Shown here in pieces: positions 1 through 7,318 of a stretch of 36,791 nt of DNA (the stretch's first letter is position 1; every line of letters begins with the position of its first letter). Source of the DNA: Bacteroidales bacterium (GTDB taxonomy: Bacteria > Bacteroidota > Bacteroidia > Bacteroidales > UBA932); assembly GCA_021443565.1 (NCBI GenBank), contig JABUTS010000054.1:1-36791 (forward strand), in the 5' to 3' direction. Below the pieces are notes generated by a model, which was given only the letters and a program-made list of their open reading frames with translations, did no database searches and was not told where the DNA came from. The position numbers were made by a program, and so were the translations under genes.

Positions 1-31
1 GAAATAACAATAAAAAAATACAAAATGCTGA

Positions 32-151
32 AAGCTTCTGTTCTTCCAGGACAGGGCGCGCATCGTCAGCTGGAACAAGAGCGCCGACCGCCGCCGCCTC
101 GCCTACCTGAACAACAAGATAGCGGAGCAGGTGCGGAGCGGCCAGACATAG
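32..151 (+). pseudogene. Possible C-terminal gene remnant
   Basis: A frame different from the listed ORF reads about 39 codons to a TAG at 149-151 and ends ...AYLNNKIAEQVRSGQT. The amphipathic, charged composition and GC-rich third positions look like a genuine protein C-terminus. An in-frame TGA at 29-31 blocks extension upstream, and the preceding bases are A-rich and noncoding in character. It could be the remains of a gene cut by a rearrangement just upstream, or a frameshifted tail. I do not recognise the family. The alternative is chance, since the stretch is very short. Confidence 0.25.
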
Positions 152-193
152 CCCCCGATGCGCCCCAAGAACCGCTGCCCGGCACCTGTCAAC

Positions 194-240
194 AAGGCGT
201 GACTATACGGTTAGGACATAAATTTTGACCTATACGCCTT
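194..240. repeat. Imperfect inverted repeat, 47 bp
   Basis: Outer arms AAGGCGT (194-200) and ACGCCTT (234-240) are perfect complements. Inside, TAGGACA pairs with TGACCTA at six of seven positions around an A/T-rich loop. It lies after the putative gene tail and before the promoter-like element. A terminator or a recombination site is possible. No T-tract decides for a terminator. Confidence 0.35.
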
Positions 241-301
241 AATTTTCGCCGTTTCCGCCAAAAATATTGCCGCAAGTAGTGCGTAATTCCAACATTTTAT
301 T

Positions 302-309
302 TACCTTTG
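302..309 (+). promoter_or_regulatory. Promoter-like -7 box TACCTTTG
   Basis: TACCTTTG fits the Bacteroidota -7 consensus TANNTTTG and sits in an A/T-rich stretch. It points into the 33-bp repeat array and the antisense side of the DUF3109 gene, with no clear coding frame downstream. No well-placed -33 TTTG was found. It may drive a short noncoding or antisense RNA, or be decayed. Confidence 0.35.
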
Positions 310-344
310 TAGCACAGTTTTGCATAGCGAGAGCCTACCAAAAA

Positions 345-424
345 CTTGGAAAAGTGTCAGAAATGATGCGAAAACACCTTGGAAAAGTGTCAGAAATGGC
401 TCGAAAACACCTTGGAAAAGTGTC
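345..424. repeat. 33-bp tandem repeat, about 2.4 copies
   Basis: Units run 345-377 and 378-410, then a partial 411-424, each starting CTTGGAAAAGTGTC. The first two units differ only at about three bases near ATGATG versus ATGGCT. The period is a multiple of three, so all plus frames stay open and give repeated peptides such as KHLGKVSEM. That explains the ORF-track entries at 267 and 320. The array lies just beyond the 3' end of the DUF3109 gene. Confidence 0.9.
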
Positions 425-440
425 GTCAGCCCCCTCGCGC

Positions 441-1025
441 TTACAGCCAGCCTTCCTTCTTCATGGCCTCGGCGGTCTCGAGGAGCTGGGCGTACCAGTC
501 CTTGCCGAAGCGGCGCGTGAGGGGACCCTCGAGGAAACGGTAGAGGGGCAGGCCGAGGTCGCGACCCTTACGGACGGCGGCATGGCATACCGTCCAGCGG
601 TTGTAGCTGAGGGCTGACATACCGTTGGAGAGCACCTTCTCCCTGATGGGGTATAGCGCGCAGGAGATGGGCTTGGAGCAGCTGGTCTTGCCCGCACGCT
701 GCGCCTTCTCGATGGCACAGAGGCAGCAGTCGCCGTCGTAGCAGGTGAAGACGCAGTCCTTGCCGCCCACGATGGACGTGACGAGGTCGCCATCCCTATC
801 CACATACGCCACGCCCTTTGTGTCGATGACGCTCTGCGCCTGTGCCGAGAGGTCGTGCCATACGCTGTCGAGGGCGTCCTCTATGGCGAGTATCTCTTCT
901 TGTGTCACTGGCGCGCCGGCATCGCCCTCTACGCAGCAGATGCCCTTGCACTGGGATATGTCGCAACAGAACTGCTCGGTGAAGATTTCCGTTGAGACGA
1001 GAACGTTTCCTATTTCTACTATCAT
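441..1025 (-). CDS. DUF3109 family cysteine-rich protein
   Basis: The 194-aa product matches the DUF3109 family as I recognise it: the N-terminus IGNVLVSTEIF is followed by a cysteine series (CCDISQCKGICC), a central CYDGDCCLCAIE segment, and CSKPISCALYPIR then CHAA further on. The spaced cysteines suggest metal or Fe-S binding, as in the related YkgJ-type zinc/iron cluster families. There is no signal peptide or membrane segment, so it should be cytoplasmic. The biochemical role of the family is not established. It stands alone, with repeats on both sides and no operon partner in the window. Length appears normal for the family. The start ATG at 1025 gives the canonical MIVEIGNVLV opening. 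Confidence 0.85.
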   Translation of the reverse strand: MIVEIGNVLVSTEIFTEQFCCDISQCKGICCVEGDAGAPVTQEEILAIEDALDSVWHDLSAQAQSVIDTKGVAYVDRDGDLVTSIVGGKDCVFTCYDGDCCLCAIEKAQRAGKTSCSKPISCALYPIREKVLSNGMSALSYNRWTVCHAAVRKGRDLGLPLYRFLEGPLTRRFGKDWYAQLLETAEAMKKEGWL

Positions 1026-1037
1026 GGAGTGGGGGAG

Positions 1038-1085
1038 TAAACGGGGATTATGCTAAACAGGGATTATGTTAAACAAAGATTATCG
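1038..1085. repeat. Three tandem 16-bp units
   Basis: TAAACGGGGATTATGC (1038-1053), TAAACAGGGATTATGT (1054-1069) and TAAACAAAGATTATCG (1070-1085) are consecutive imperfect copies of one 16-bp unit. They lie directly upstream of the DUF3109 start codon, whose coding begins at 1025, and merge into the left arm of the neighbouring inverted repeat. Confidence 0.85.
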
Positions 1086-1309
1086 CAGATGGGCGCAGAT
1101 TAAAACACGAGACTTCTTGTTTTTTTAACCGCAGATTCAACCAAATCAGCGCAGATGGGCGCAGATTTTTCTATCAACGAAAATCACAGAAAGCGCGAAA
1201 AATTCTGTGCCTTTTGCGTCTTTCGTTGATAAAAATCTGCGTAAATTTGGTTTAATCTGCGGTTTATATAAAAATACATCTGTGTTCATCTGCGCCAATC
1301 TTTGTTAAA
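1069..1309. repeat. Large nested inverted repeat (cruciform-capable)
   Basis: Three concentric stems are readable. The outermost pairs 1069-1101 with 1278-1309 imperfectly. Next, 1127-1146 (AACCGCAGATTCAACCAAAT) pairs with 1245-1264 at 19 of 20 bases. Inside, 1160-1182 pairs with 1221-1241 except for a two-base bulge, capped by CACAGAA/TTCTGTG (1185-1191 and 1203-1209). The repeated word GCAGAT occurs many times. This resembles dispersed intergenic palindromic repeats of Bacteroidota chromosomes. No ORF spans it, so it is not an insertion sequence. Confidence 0.85.
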
Positions 1310-1334
1310 GAGAAAAGTATCAGCGTATATCTGG

Positions 1335-1853
1335 TTAAGGCTTTAGCGATTCTGCTGTCAGCCGTACGCCTTCAGGCAGAAGCACTTGAGGCTGGTTCAC
1401 GATGGCGCGGGCAATCGCGATTCGTTGCTGCTGGCCGCCAGAAAGCGAGTTCACGTCACGGTTTTCGTAGTCGGACATGGACACTAGCTTGAGAACCCTG
1501 CTCACCCTTCTGTCAATCTCGTCCTGAGGCACCTTCTTGAGCTTGAGTCCGAAGGCGACATTGTCATACACGTCAAGGTGGGGAAAGAGGGCGTAACGCT
1601 GGAACACAGTGTTGAGCGGCCTCAGGTGAGGCGGTATCCCGGTGAGGTCCCTGCCTTCCATCACTATCGAGCCGGAATCTGGCTGAAGAAAGCCCGCTAT
1701 CTGGCGCAGAAGTGTTGTCTTTCCACAGCCCGAAGGTCCGAGGAAAGTTATGAATTCGCCCTTGCGTATATAGAGATTGATATCATCAAGCACCTTCTTC
1801 CCCGAAAAGGACTTGCTGAGATGCTCAATGTTGATAATGATGTCTTCAGCCAT
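1335..1853 (-). pseudogene. Truncated PotA-like ABC transporter ATPase
   Basis: The first about 155 residues are a typical importer ATPase of the spermidine/putrescine (PotA) type: Walker [10 protein letters not shown] near residue 40, a Q-loop in [10 protein letters not shown], and the signature LSGGQQQR followed by IAIARAI. The sequence then reads [18 protein letters not shown] and stops, where PotA proteins continue LLLDEP with Walker B, the D-loop, the H-loop and a C-terminal TOBE domain (about 350-460 aa in total). Without the Walker B Asp-Glu it should not hydrolyse ATP. No PotB, PotC or PotD permease or binding protein is nearby. The start overlaps the porin stop (TAATG, with AGGAGG just before), so the two were translationally coupled. 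The break lies 26 bp from the inverted repeat, suggesting a deletion or rearrangement there. Confidence 0.8.
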
Positions 1854-2980
1854 TACCTCCTGAAAAATTTCCTGAGATCTAAGAAATAAGTAGCTCCGAT
1901 ATTGAGCGAAAGGGACTTTGTCCAGTTGTTAATCGCCACAAGTCCATGAACCCTGAGATCCCGGTTGTCTTCAAGCGGATACCATGATGCCATCAGACCG
2001 CCGAAGCAGTAGCCTTTTCCCATGAGCGCGAGGCTTGCCGGTACGAAATAGTCCATCGGGTCCTCCTCGTCCAGAAGAGGATTCCAGCCTATCACGTCCT
2101 CCTCGGCGTTGCAGAATTCGTATCCGCCCTTCAAAACGAGACTGAACTTGTCGGAAGGGGACCAGCCCAGACTTCCGAGCACAGTGCCTTCGCTGTTGAA
2201 GATATTATCCCCGCCGTATGCCCTTGTGGAATAGTCGGCTTCCAACACGAAACTGTCGCCTATGGGGTATTTTAGACCCAGCGCCACATTGTTCACAAAA
2301 CTTCCTCTGTCATATTCCACCACATTGACGGAACCGAGAAGCCCGAGATTGCCGTACTCTCCGATGAGGTAAAGCGAATATGAGTATAGGGCTGGGTTGG
2401 TAGCAGTGCCGGAAAAAGGATGTTCACCGAAAGGTGACGAGGAGAAATGCGCGGCAAGATATGTTGATTCCCCCGGTGAAGTCCACCCCAGCTGAACGCC
2501 CCACTGATAGACGGATAAATTGTTCCATACGGTTGAGTTGAGTACGGAGTGAGAATCGAAATCGTACTCGTAATTCTCAAATGTTCCAATCGGGACAGGC
2601 ACCTTGCCGGCAGAGAGATCCAGACTTCCGAGGGTATAGGTGAGATAAGCCCAGTCTATGAAACTTGACTCCTGGCTACAGAAGGCATTGGTGTACAATG
2701 CACCCGGCTCATTGGCTCCCAGCCAGTGATCCCGCATCCAGTGACCTTCCATTGAATAGGAAAAATTGCTTCCTCCGAAATCGCCCTCGAACAAGGTATA
2801 GAGAGAAGTATTCCCGAAACAGAACCCGTTGGATGCTCCCTTGCCGACGGCAAAGGAAGGGTTCACTTCAAATTTCGGGATAACGAGGAACCGTGTTGCC
2901 GATTCCTCTTCCTCAGCCCCTTGTGCAAACGCAAGGGAGGAGCTGAGCATAACGCAGAGCAAAAGAACTGATTTTTTCAT
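1853..2980 (-). CDS. Outer-membrane porin-like beta-barrel protein
   Basis: This 375-aa protein begins with a clear signal peptide ([20 protein letters not shown]) followed by an acidic EEEES stretch. The rest alternates polar and hydrophobic residues with many aromatic strand ends, and it closes with a short strand [16 protein letters not shown]. This pattern is that of an outer-membrane beta-barrel, most like the phosphate-selective or carbohydrate porin-like families of Bacteroidota. I see no motif that fixes the substrate. It is the first gene of a two-gene unit with the truncated ABC ATPase, overlapping it by one base. A -7-like element lies at 3063-3070. It may once have been the outer-membrane partner of the lost ABC importer, or merely a neighbour of it. 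Confidence 0.6.
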   Translation of the reverse strand: MKKSVLLLCVMLSSSLAFAQGAEEEESATRFLVIPKFEVNPSFAVGKGASNGFCFGNTSLYTLFEGDFGGSNFSYSMEGHWMRDHWLGANEPGALYTNAFCSQESSFIDWAYLTYTLGSLDLSAGKVPVPIGTFENYEYDFDSHSVLNSTVWNNLSVYQWGVQLGWTSPGESTYLAAHFSSSPFGEHPFSGTATNPALYSYSLYLIGEYGNLGLLGSVNVVEYDRGSFVNNVALGLKYPIGDSFVLEADYSTRAYGGDNIFNSEGTVLGSLGWSPSDKFSLVLKGGYEFCNAEEDVIGWNPLLDEEDPMDYFVPASLALMGKGYCFGGLMASWYPLEDNRDLRVHGLVAINNWTKSLSLNIGATYFLDLRKFFRR

Positions 2981-3062
2981 TCTTCAGTACCATAAAAACA
3001 TTGTTTGGTTCCACATAGCCCGGGGTCTCCCCGTGGGTCTTGTTCCTGCATGTTTGCGGGTG

Positions 3063-3070
3063 CAAAATTA
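3063..3070 (-). promoter_or_regulatory. Promoter -7 element for porin gene
   Basis: Read on the minus strand, the bases are TAATTTTG, a match to TANNTTTG, about 83 bp upstream of the porin ATG at 2980. The region between is noncoding. No clear -33 TTTG was found at the expected distance. Confidence 0.45.
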
Positions 3071-3142
3071 GAATGAAAAATCAATTTCCGGCACAGTTGG
3101 AGCAATTTTTTGCAACATGCTTCCGCAAAGCCGACGCAAGCC

Positions 3143-3159
3143 CCGGGAAATGCTCCCGG
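3143..3159 (-). terminator. Weak hairpin after symporter gene
   Basis: CCGGGA (3143-3148) and TCCCGG (3154-3159) form a six-base stem with a five-base loop, about 30 bp beyond the stop codon of the symporter fusion. There is no good T-tract on the minus strand, so it may be a weak terminator or an RNA 3'-end stabiliser for the long sialic acid operon. Confidence 0.35.
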
Positions 3160-3188
3160 AGCCTACAGTCAAGTTGCTGAGAATCAGG

Positions 3189-5666
3189 CTAGCGGCCCTT
3201 ACCGTAGAGGAAGCTGCTGAGGTAGCCTATGGTGCAGCAGCTGACCAGGCCTATGGTGCCGTAGAGCAGGAAGGAGACGGTGCTGAGCCTGCTGGCCGCG
3301 ACTATGATGGCGATGCTCGCAAAGAAGCCGGTGAGAGCCGCCCTCGGGCCTATCCTCCTGAAGAAGATTCCCATCATGAAGAAACCTCCCAGACCGCTGG
3401 TGAGCAGTCCGAGGAAGAAATTGAACTGGTCCCAAAGCGAGGAGATGTCGAAGGTGGCGAGTATGACCGCCATGGTAACTCCGAGCACGCCTATCACCAC
3501 ACCCGAAACCTTCGCGAAGCGCATTCTGACTGCATCGCTCGCCCCTGGTCTGAACAGAGGCAGGAAGTCCTCAGTCATGACAGTGGAAGCCGAGTTGATG
3601 TTGGCCGAGAGAGTGGACATCGCCGCCGCGAACACTGCAGATATCAAAAGCCCCGCTATTCCAGCCGGAAAACGGCTCATGATATAGTGAGGAAAAATCG
3701 AGTCGGTATTGGTCATTCCAGCGGACAGCACCTCGGGATTCTGTTTGAAGAACACGAAGAGAGCCGTGCCTATACCGAAGAAGATGAAGGCTATTGGAAT
3801 GCTGAGCAGGGCGTTCAGCCATATACTCTTCTTTGCGGCGCCCGAATCCGCCGTGGTGATGTAGCGCTGTATGACTGACTGGTCGGAGGTATAGGTCAGC
3901 AACTGGTTCACGAAGCCGCCGACTATGACAACCCAGAACACAGGTCCGGTCAGATCGAAGGTGAAGTCGAACACGTGGAACTTGTCGTTCTCAATCGCAG
4001 TTGTCCAGAAAGTGTTCCAGCCTCCGTCAAGTCCGAAAATCAGGTAGCCGAGAGCGAAGAGCGCGCCTCCCACCAGTATGGCCCCCTGAATCACGTCACC
4101 CCAGACAACGGCCTCTATGCCGCCTTCCGTGCAGTAAATGATGGTGACTATGCCCATCAGGAGTATGCAGAGATAGACGTCCATGCCCGTCACGGCGTTG
4201 AGGGCGAGCGAAGGGAGGAAAAGGACTATTGCCACCCTCGCGAACATGAACAGGCAGTAGAAGAGCGAGGCCAGCAGCTTCACAAGCCTGCTGAATCGTT
4301 CCTCAAGATATTGATAGGCCGACGCAACCTTGAGCTTCCTGAAAAACGGCAGATAGAAGGCAATCACGACAGGCGCCACGAGAGGTATTGCCATGTTGAA
4401 CATGAACATGTTCCAGTCGGTTGCATAGGCCTTTGCCGGAATGGAAAGGAAGGTGATTGCGCTGAGGGCGGTCGCAAAGATGCTTATGCCTGCAGCCCAC
4501 CACGGAATCCTGCTGCCTCCCTTGAAGAACTGGTCGGTATTCTTCCGGGACCTCTTCGAGAACATGAAGCCTATCAGGAGCATCACACCCAGATATATGA
4601 CTATCACAAGATAGTTGACCCAGCCGAAGCTCACCTCATCCTTCACGGCCACTTCCAGAATATCGGTCGAGCGCACTCCCGGACTGCGTTCTCCTCCGGG
4701 AATGATGTACCTGTCGCCTATCCCTACCGCTCCCGAAACTGCCGGGAACTGGTATTCGCTTTCGCAAGGCAGGTCATAAAATTCGCGGGTGATGGTGTGA
4801 TATGCATAGACCTTCTTCCCGAAGCCCGGGTGTGAGAGAAAGGCGTCGACCAGCTCGTCCGAACCGGCCTTCGCCAGAGAATCGCGCTTCATGAATTCAA
4901 CCCCATCGTCACCGCCGAAAAGAATGATGTGCGAAGAACCATGACGGACTGCGGAAGAATACATAAGCCGGGGCATCTCCGCTTCAAGGCTCCATGTCTC
5001 CTTCCTCGGATCGAATTTCCAGACCTCGGTGCCTATGTGGTACTCGCCGTCCGTCATTCCCCTGCCTCCGAGCAGGAAGATGGACTGGGCTGAGCCGTCG
5101 TTCTGGCAGACCAGGCTGGAACCCTGAGAGAGCACGATCGTCGGACAGCCTTCCAGCTGTTTCCAGGCCTTGCCGTCAAAGCTGAAAAAGGCATTTGCAC
5201 CGTCTATGGTTCCGTGGATGTAGGCTATTCCAGCATACTCTGCAAGAGCTGCCGGAATGAACCCCTCGGGAAGGGTTCCCACCTTGGAAACGCTCTCGGA
5301 AGTCAGCAAAAGCACCTCCTGATTAGGGTTGGTGCCGTCAGTGCCGCCGAACAGATAAATACCATTGCCGTGAGACCAGCAGCAGCCGTCTCCCAGACCG
5401 GCAGGGAGCCTGAATGAAGGGTTTTCACATGAACCGTCCTTCCCTATTGCATAGACAGCGTCCAGATAGGTTTTCTTTCCCCCGGCCCACGGACCTTCTC
5501 CGAGGAAATTGGAACCGCCTATGACATAGACCTTGTCTCCTATATGTCCGATGAAGGCACCGGCCGTCCCCGCCGGGAGCGTGCCTATCTTCCTTACCGA
5601 CACTTCGGTGGCGCAAAGCCCCGCGCTGATTGCAAGGACCGCCAGGATTGCGAGAAAACGTTTCAT
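3189..5666 (-). CDS. Sialic acid mutarotase-Na+/solute symporter fusion
   Basis: This 825-aa protein has two parts. Residues 1-19 are a signal peptide. About 22-343 form a kelch-type beta-propeller with repeated GG turns (VIGGSN, LFGGTDG, LLGGRGM, LFGGDDG, IPGGERS), like the cyclically permuted N-acetylneuraminate mutarotase (NanM-type) family. From about 349 on comes a sodium:solute symporter with roughly 13 hydrophobic segments and the SSS-type stretch AAGISIFATALSAITFLS. The order places the propeller in the periplasm, where it would interconvert sialic acid anomers before Na+-coupled import through the inner membrane. This fusion architecture is known in Bacteroidota. It is the last gene of the sialic operon, 68 bp after the PKD/LamG gene. 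Sialic acid specificity is inferred from the propeller and from the neighbouring lyase and sialidases. Confidence 0.88.
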   Translation of the reverse strand: MKRFLAILAVLAISAGLCATEVSVRKIGTLPAGTAGAFIGHIGDKVYVIGGSNFLGEGPWAGGKKTYLDAVYAIGKDGSCENPSFRLPAGLGDGCCWSHGNGIYLFGGTDGTNPNQEVLLLTSESVSKVGTLPEGFIPAALAEYAGIAYIHGTIDGANAFFSFDGKAWKQLEGCPTIVLSQGSSLVCQNDGSAQSIFLLGGRGMTDGEYHIGTEVWKFDPRKETWSLEAEMPRLMYSSAVRHGSSHIILFGGDDGVEFMKRDSLAKAGSDELVDAFLSHPGFGKKVYAYHTITREFYDLPCESEYQFPAVSGAVGIGDRYIIPGGERSPGVRSTDILEVAVKDEVSFGWVNYLVIVIYLGVMLLIGFMFSKRSRKNTDQFFKGGSRIPWWAAGISIFATALSAITFLSIPAKAYATDWNMFMFNMAIPLVAPVVIAFYLPFFRKLKVASAYQYLEERFSRLVKLLASLFYCLFMFARVAIVLFLPSLALNAVTGMDVYLCILLMGIVTIIYCTEGGIEAVVWGDVIQGAILVGGALFALGYLIFGLDGGWNTFWTTAIENDKFHVFDFTFDLTGPVFWVVIVGGFVNQLLTYTSDQSVIQRYITTADSGAAKKSIWLNALLSIPIAFIFFGIGTALFVFFKQNPEVLSAGMTNTDSIFPHYIMSRFPAGIAGLLISAVFAAAMSTLSANINSASTVMTEDFLPLFRPGASDAVRMRFAKVSGVVIGVLGVTMAVILATFDISSLWDQFNFFLGLLTSGLGGFFMMGIFFRRIGPRAALTGFFASIAIIVAASRLSTVSFLLYGTIGLVSCCTIGYLSSFLYGKGR

Positions 5667-5686
5667 GAATTTTTTTTGAATGATAA

Positions 5687-5717
5687 GAGAGGCGCCACCA
5701 GGGCGGCAGCGCCTCTC
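5687..5717 (-). terminator. Intra-operon hairpin
   Basis: GAGAGGCGC (5687-5695) and GCGCCTCTC (5709-5717) form a perfect nine-base GC-rich stem with a 13-base loop in the gap between the PKD/LamG gene and the symporter. The following minus-strand bases are only modestly T-rich. It may be an attenuator or RNA-processing element that lowers symporter expression relative to the outer-membrane genes, or a partial terminator. Confidence 0.45.
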
Positions 5718-5734
5718 CGCAAATGTAAGTAATT

Positions 5735-7306
5735 TTAGAGATTTGCAAGCTGCTTTATCTGCTCGGCTGTAAGGCCGCTCTTGTAAAGCACGATGTCATC
5801 CATGCAGCCTCCGAACATGTTCTCAGGAGCCCATGCGCCGTTGGTGAGACGAAGATTCGCACCTATGCACAGAGGGATGGTCTTGGTGTCAAGGTTTGCG
5901 AACGATGCAGGGGCAATCGCCTGCTCACCATCAAGATATATGCACTCGGTGCGCTTGCCGTCGCTGCCCACATAGTAGGTGAAGGCTAGGTGGTGCCATG
6001 TTCCGTCAGTGAACTTGGCGTTGGAAGGCTGCAGAGTCTTGCCGGAACCCGAATTGGTCTTCTCGGAGGTCAGACGCAATACGTTGCCGGTCTGGAGACG
6101 AGCCCAGATCTGGTTGTTGATTCCTCCCGGATCCGCACCCGGGCAGTCGCCCTGGGCAAAGAATGCGTTGTTCGCGCTGACTGCTCCGATCTTGAACCAC
6201 ATGCAGAGAGTCATGTCGCTTCCCTGAGGGTATACTTTGTCAAGCTGCTCGTCAGCTGTCCAGAGGATGACGCTGTATGTCTTGCCCTTGGTGCCGCCAG
6301 GGAACTTCATACAGAAGCTCTGGTCGCCGTTGTGTCCTGCCTCGAACGAAGGCTCGTAACCGCCCATCGAATACTGCTGAGGGTTGATGCCGTTAGGGCC
6401 GAAATCCTTGTTGTTGCCGTCAAGAGGGAGAAGGAATACCATACTTCTGTTGAAGTCTGGAAGAACCGAGATGAGGTCCGCCTTCTCGCATATGTTCTCG
6501 TACTTGTCGTTGTAGGTCTTGAGAGTAACCTTGAACTTGCCCGAGCTGTTGTACTTGACCACAGGGTTGGCCTCGGTTGAAGTGGCAGGAGTGCCGCCTT
6601 CGAAGGTCCACTGGTAGCCGCCGACATTGCCGGTGGAAGTGGCTGTGAACTTCACGCTTCCGCCTTCATATGTAGTCGCGTTGGCTGCCTCGAATGATGA
6701 AAGGACTGCGTACTGGTCAAGTACGGTGAAGGCATCCTTCACTTCCTTCTCGTCTTTTGCGACAGGGTTGCTGACTTCAAGCTTTACGGAATATACGCCC
6801 GGGAGCAGTTTCATGACAGGATTTTCTTCGGTCGAAGTGACCGGAGACCCATTGTCAGGGGTGAAGGTCCATTTGATGCTGTTCGGGAAGCCCTTGCTGA
6901 GGTTGGTGAAGCTGATGGTCTCGCTGTCGAAGAGCTGGGTCTTGTCGAACGAGAAATCAGCGGTGACGCTGGAGTGGTAGTTGATGGTTATGAGGTCGCT
7001 CTTCACGATCTCGTCCTCTCCGTTCTTGTTGGCAACCTTGAGCGTTATAGTATATGTACCTGCCTCCATCCAGCGGATTTCAGGCCTGGTAAGAATGGAG
7101 GTTTCTGTCTCCGCGCCAGGGAAAGTCCAGTTCCAGCGTGTAGGAGCGCCGGTGGACACATCCGTGAAGGTCACAACCTCGCCTACGAGAGCCGTCTCGG
7201 TGTCGACGGTGAAATCGGCCTTGAGAGCCTCCTGCTCCTGTGCAGGTTCGCAGGAAATCATGACCGCGAGGGCTGCGATACAGTTGAGTATGTTAGTATG
7301 TTTCAT
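5735..7306 (-). CDS. PKD/LamG surface glycan-binding-like lipoprotein
   Basis: The 523-aa product starts with a lipoprotein signal (Cys near residue 19, VMISCEPAQ). Three PKD/Ig-like domains follow at about 29-108, 114-195 and 203-283, each with the W-x-F core (RWNWTFPG, IKWTFTP, YQWTFEGG). Residues about 290-523 form a LamG/concanavalin-like jelly-roll with the end typical of such domains (MDDIVLYKSGLTAEQIKQL). It lies after SusC, SusD and a sialidase, where SusE/F-like surface glycan-binding proteins are normally encoded. It therefore probably displays a carbohydrate-binding LamG head on a PKD stalk at the cell surface. No hydrolase motif is seen. The ligand is unknown, with a sialylated glycan inferred from context. 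Confidence 0.8.
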   Translation of the reverse strand: MKHTNILNCIAALAVMISCEPAQEQEALKADFTVDTETALVGEVVTFTDVSTGAPTRWNWTFPGAETETSILTRPEIRWMEAGTYTITLKVANKNGEDEIVKSDLITINYHSSVTADFSFDKTQLFDSETISFTNLSKGFPNSIKWTFTPDNGSPVTSTEENPVMKLLPGVYSVKLEVSNPVAKDEKEVKDAFTVLDQYAVLSSFEAANATTYEGGSVKFTATSTGNVGGYQWTFEGGTPATSTEANPVVKYNSSGKFKVTLKTYNDKYENICEKADLISVLPDFNRSMVFLLPLDGNNKDFGPNGINPQQYSMGGYEPSFEAGHNGDQSFCMKFPGGTKGKTYSVILWTADEQLDKVYPQGSDMTLCMWFKIGAVSANNAFFAQGDCPGADPGGINNQIWARLQTGNVLRLTSEKTNSGSGKTLQPSNAKFTDGTWHHLAFTYYVGSDGKRTECIYLDGEQAIAPASFANLDTKTIPLCIGANLRLTNGAWAPENMFGGCMDDIVLYKSGLTAEQIKQLANL

Positions 7307-7318
7307 AATGTTGCTGAT

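Larger units (their letters stand above)
1..440. other. Mostly noncoding leading region
   Basis: No convincing complete gene is present. The stretch holds a short codon-biased open frame that looks like the tail of a gene (32-151), an imperfect inverted repeat (194-240), a promoter-like TACCTTTG (302-309) and a 33-bp tandem repeat (345-424). The ORF-track proteins at 25, 267 and 320 read through these elements in frames of low-complexity or repeat composition, and I do not accept them as genes. Confidence 0.6.
1026..1334. other. Noncoding repeat-rich intergenic region
   Basis: No gene is visible in this 309-base stretch. It consists almost wholly of a 16-bp triplicate repeat (1038-1085) and a large nested inverted repeat (1069-1309) built from GCAGAT-type words. 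It separates the intact DUF3109 gene from the broken end of the ABC ATPase. Confidence 0.8.

Noticed and set aside
345-424. CRISPR array
   Set aside because: Units are directly contiguous with no unique spacers, and no cas genes are present.
267-617. 116-aa ORF through the 33-bp repeats
   Set aside because: It is open only because the repeat period is a multiple of three, and its second half is antisense to DUF3109.
1069-1309. Insertion sequence ends
   Set aside because: The inverted repeats are long and nested but enclose only about 30 bp at the centre. There is no transposase and no target-site duplication could be seen.
3117-3878. 253-aa plus-strand ORF at the 3' end of the symporter gene
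   Set aside because: It is complementary to the symporter frame and of low-complexity charged composition, with no homologue I recognise.
3975-4835. 286-aa plus-strand ORF opposite the symporter
   Set aside because: It is antisense to the well-supported SSS gene, has no recognisable domain, is rich in His/Glu/Arg as typical for reverse-strand shadows of membrane proteins, and has no promoter.
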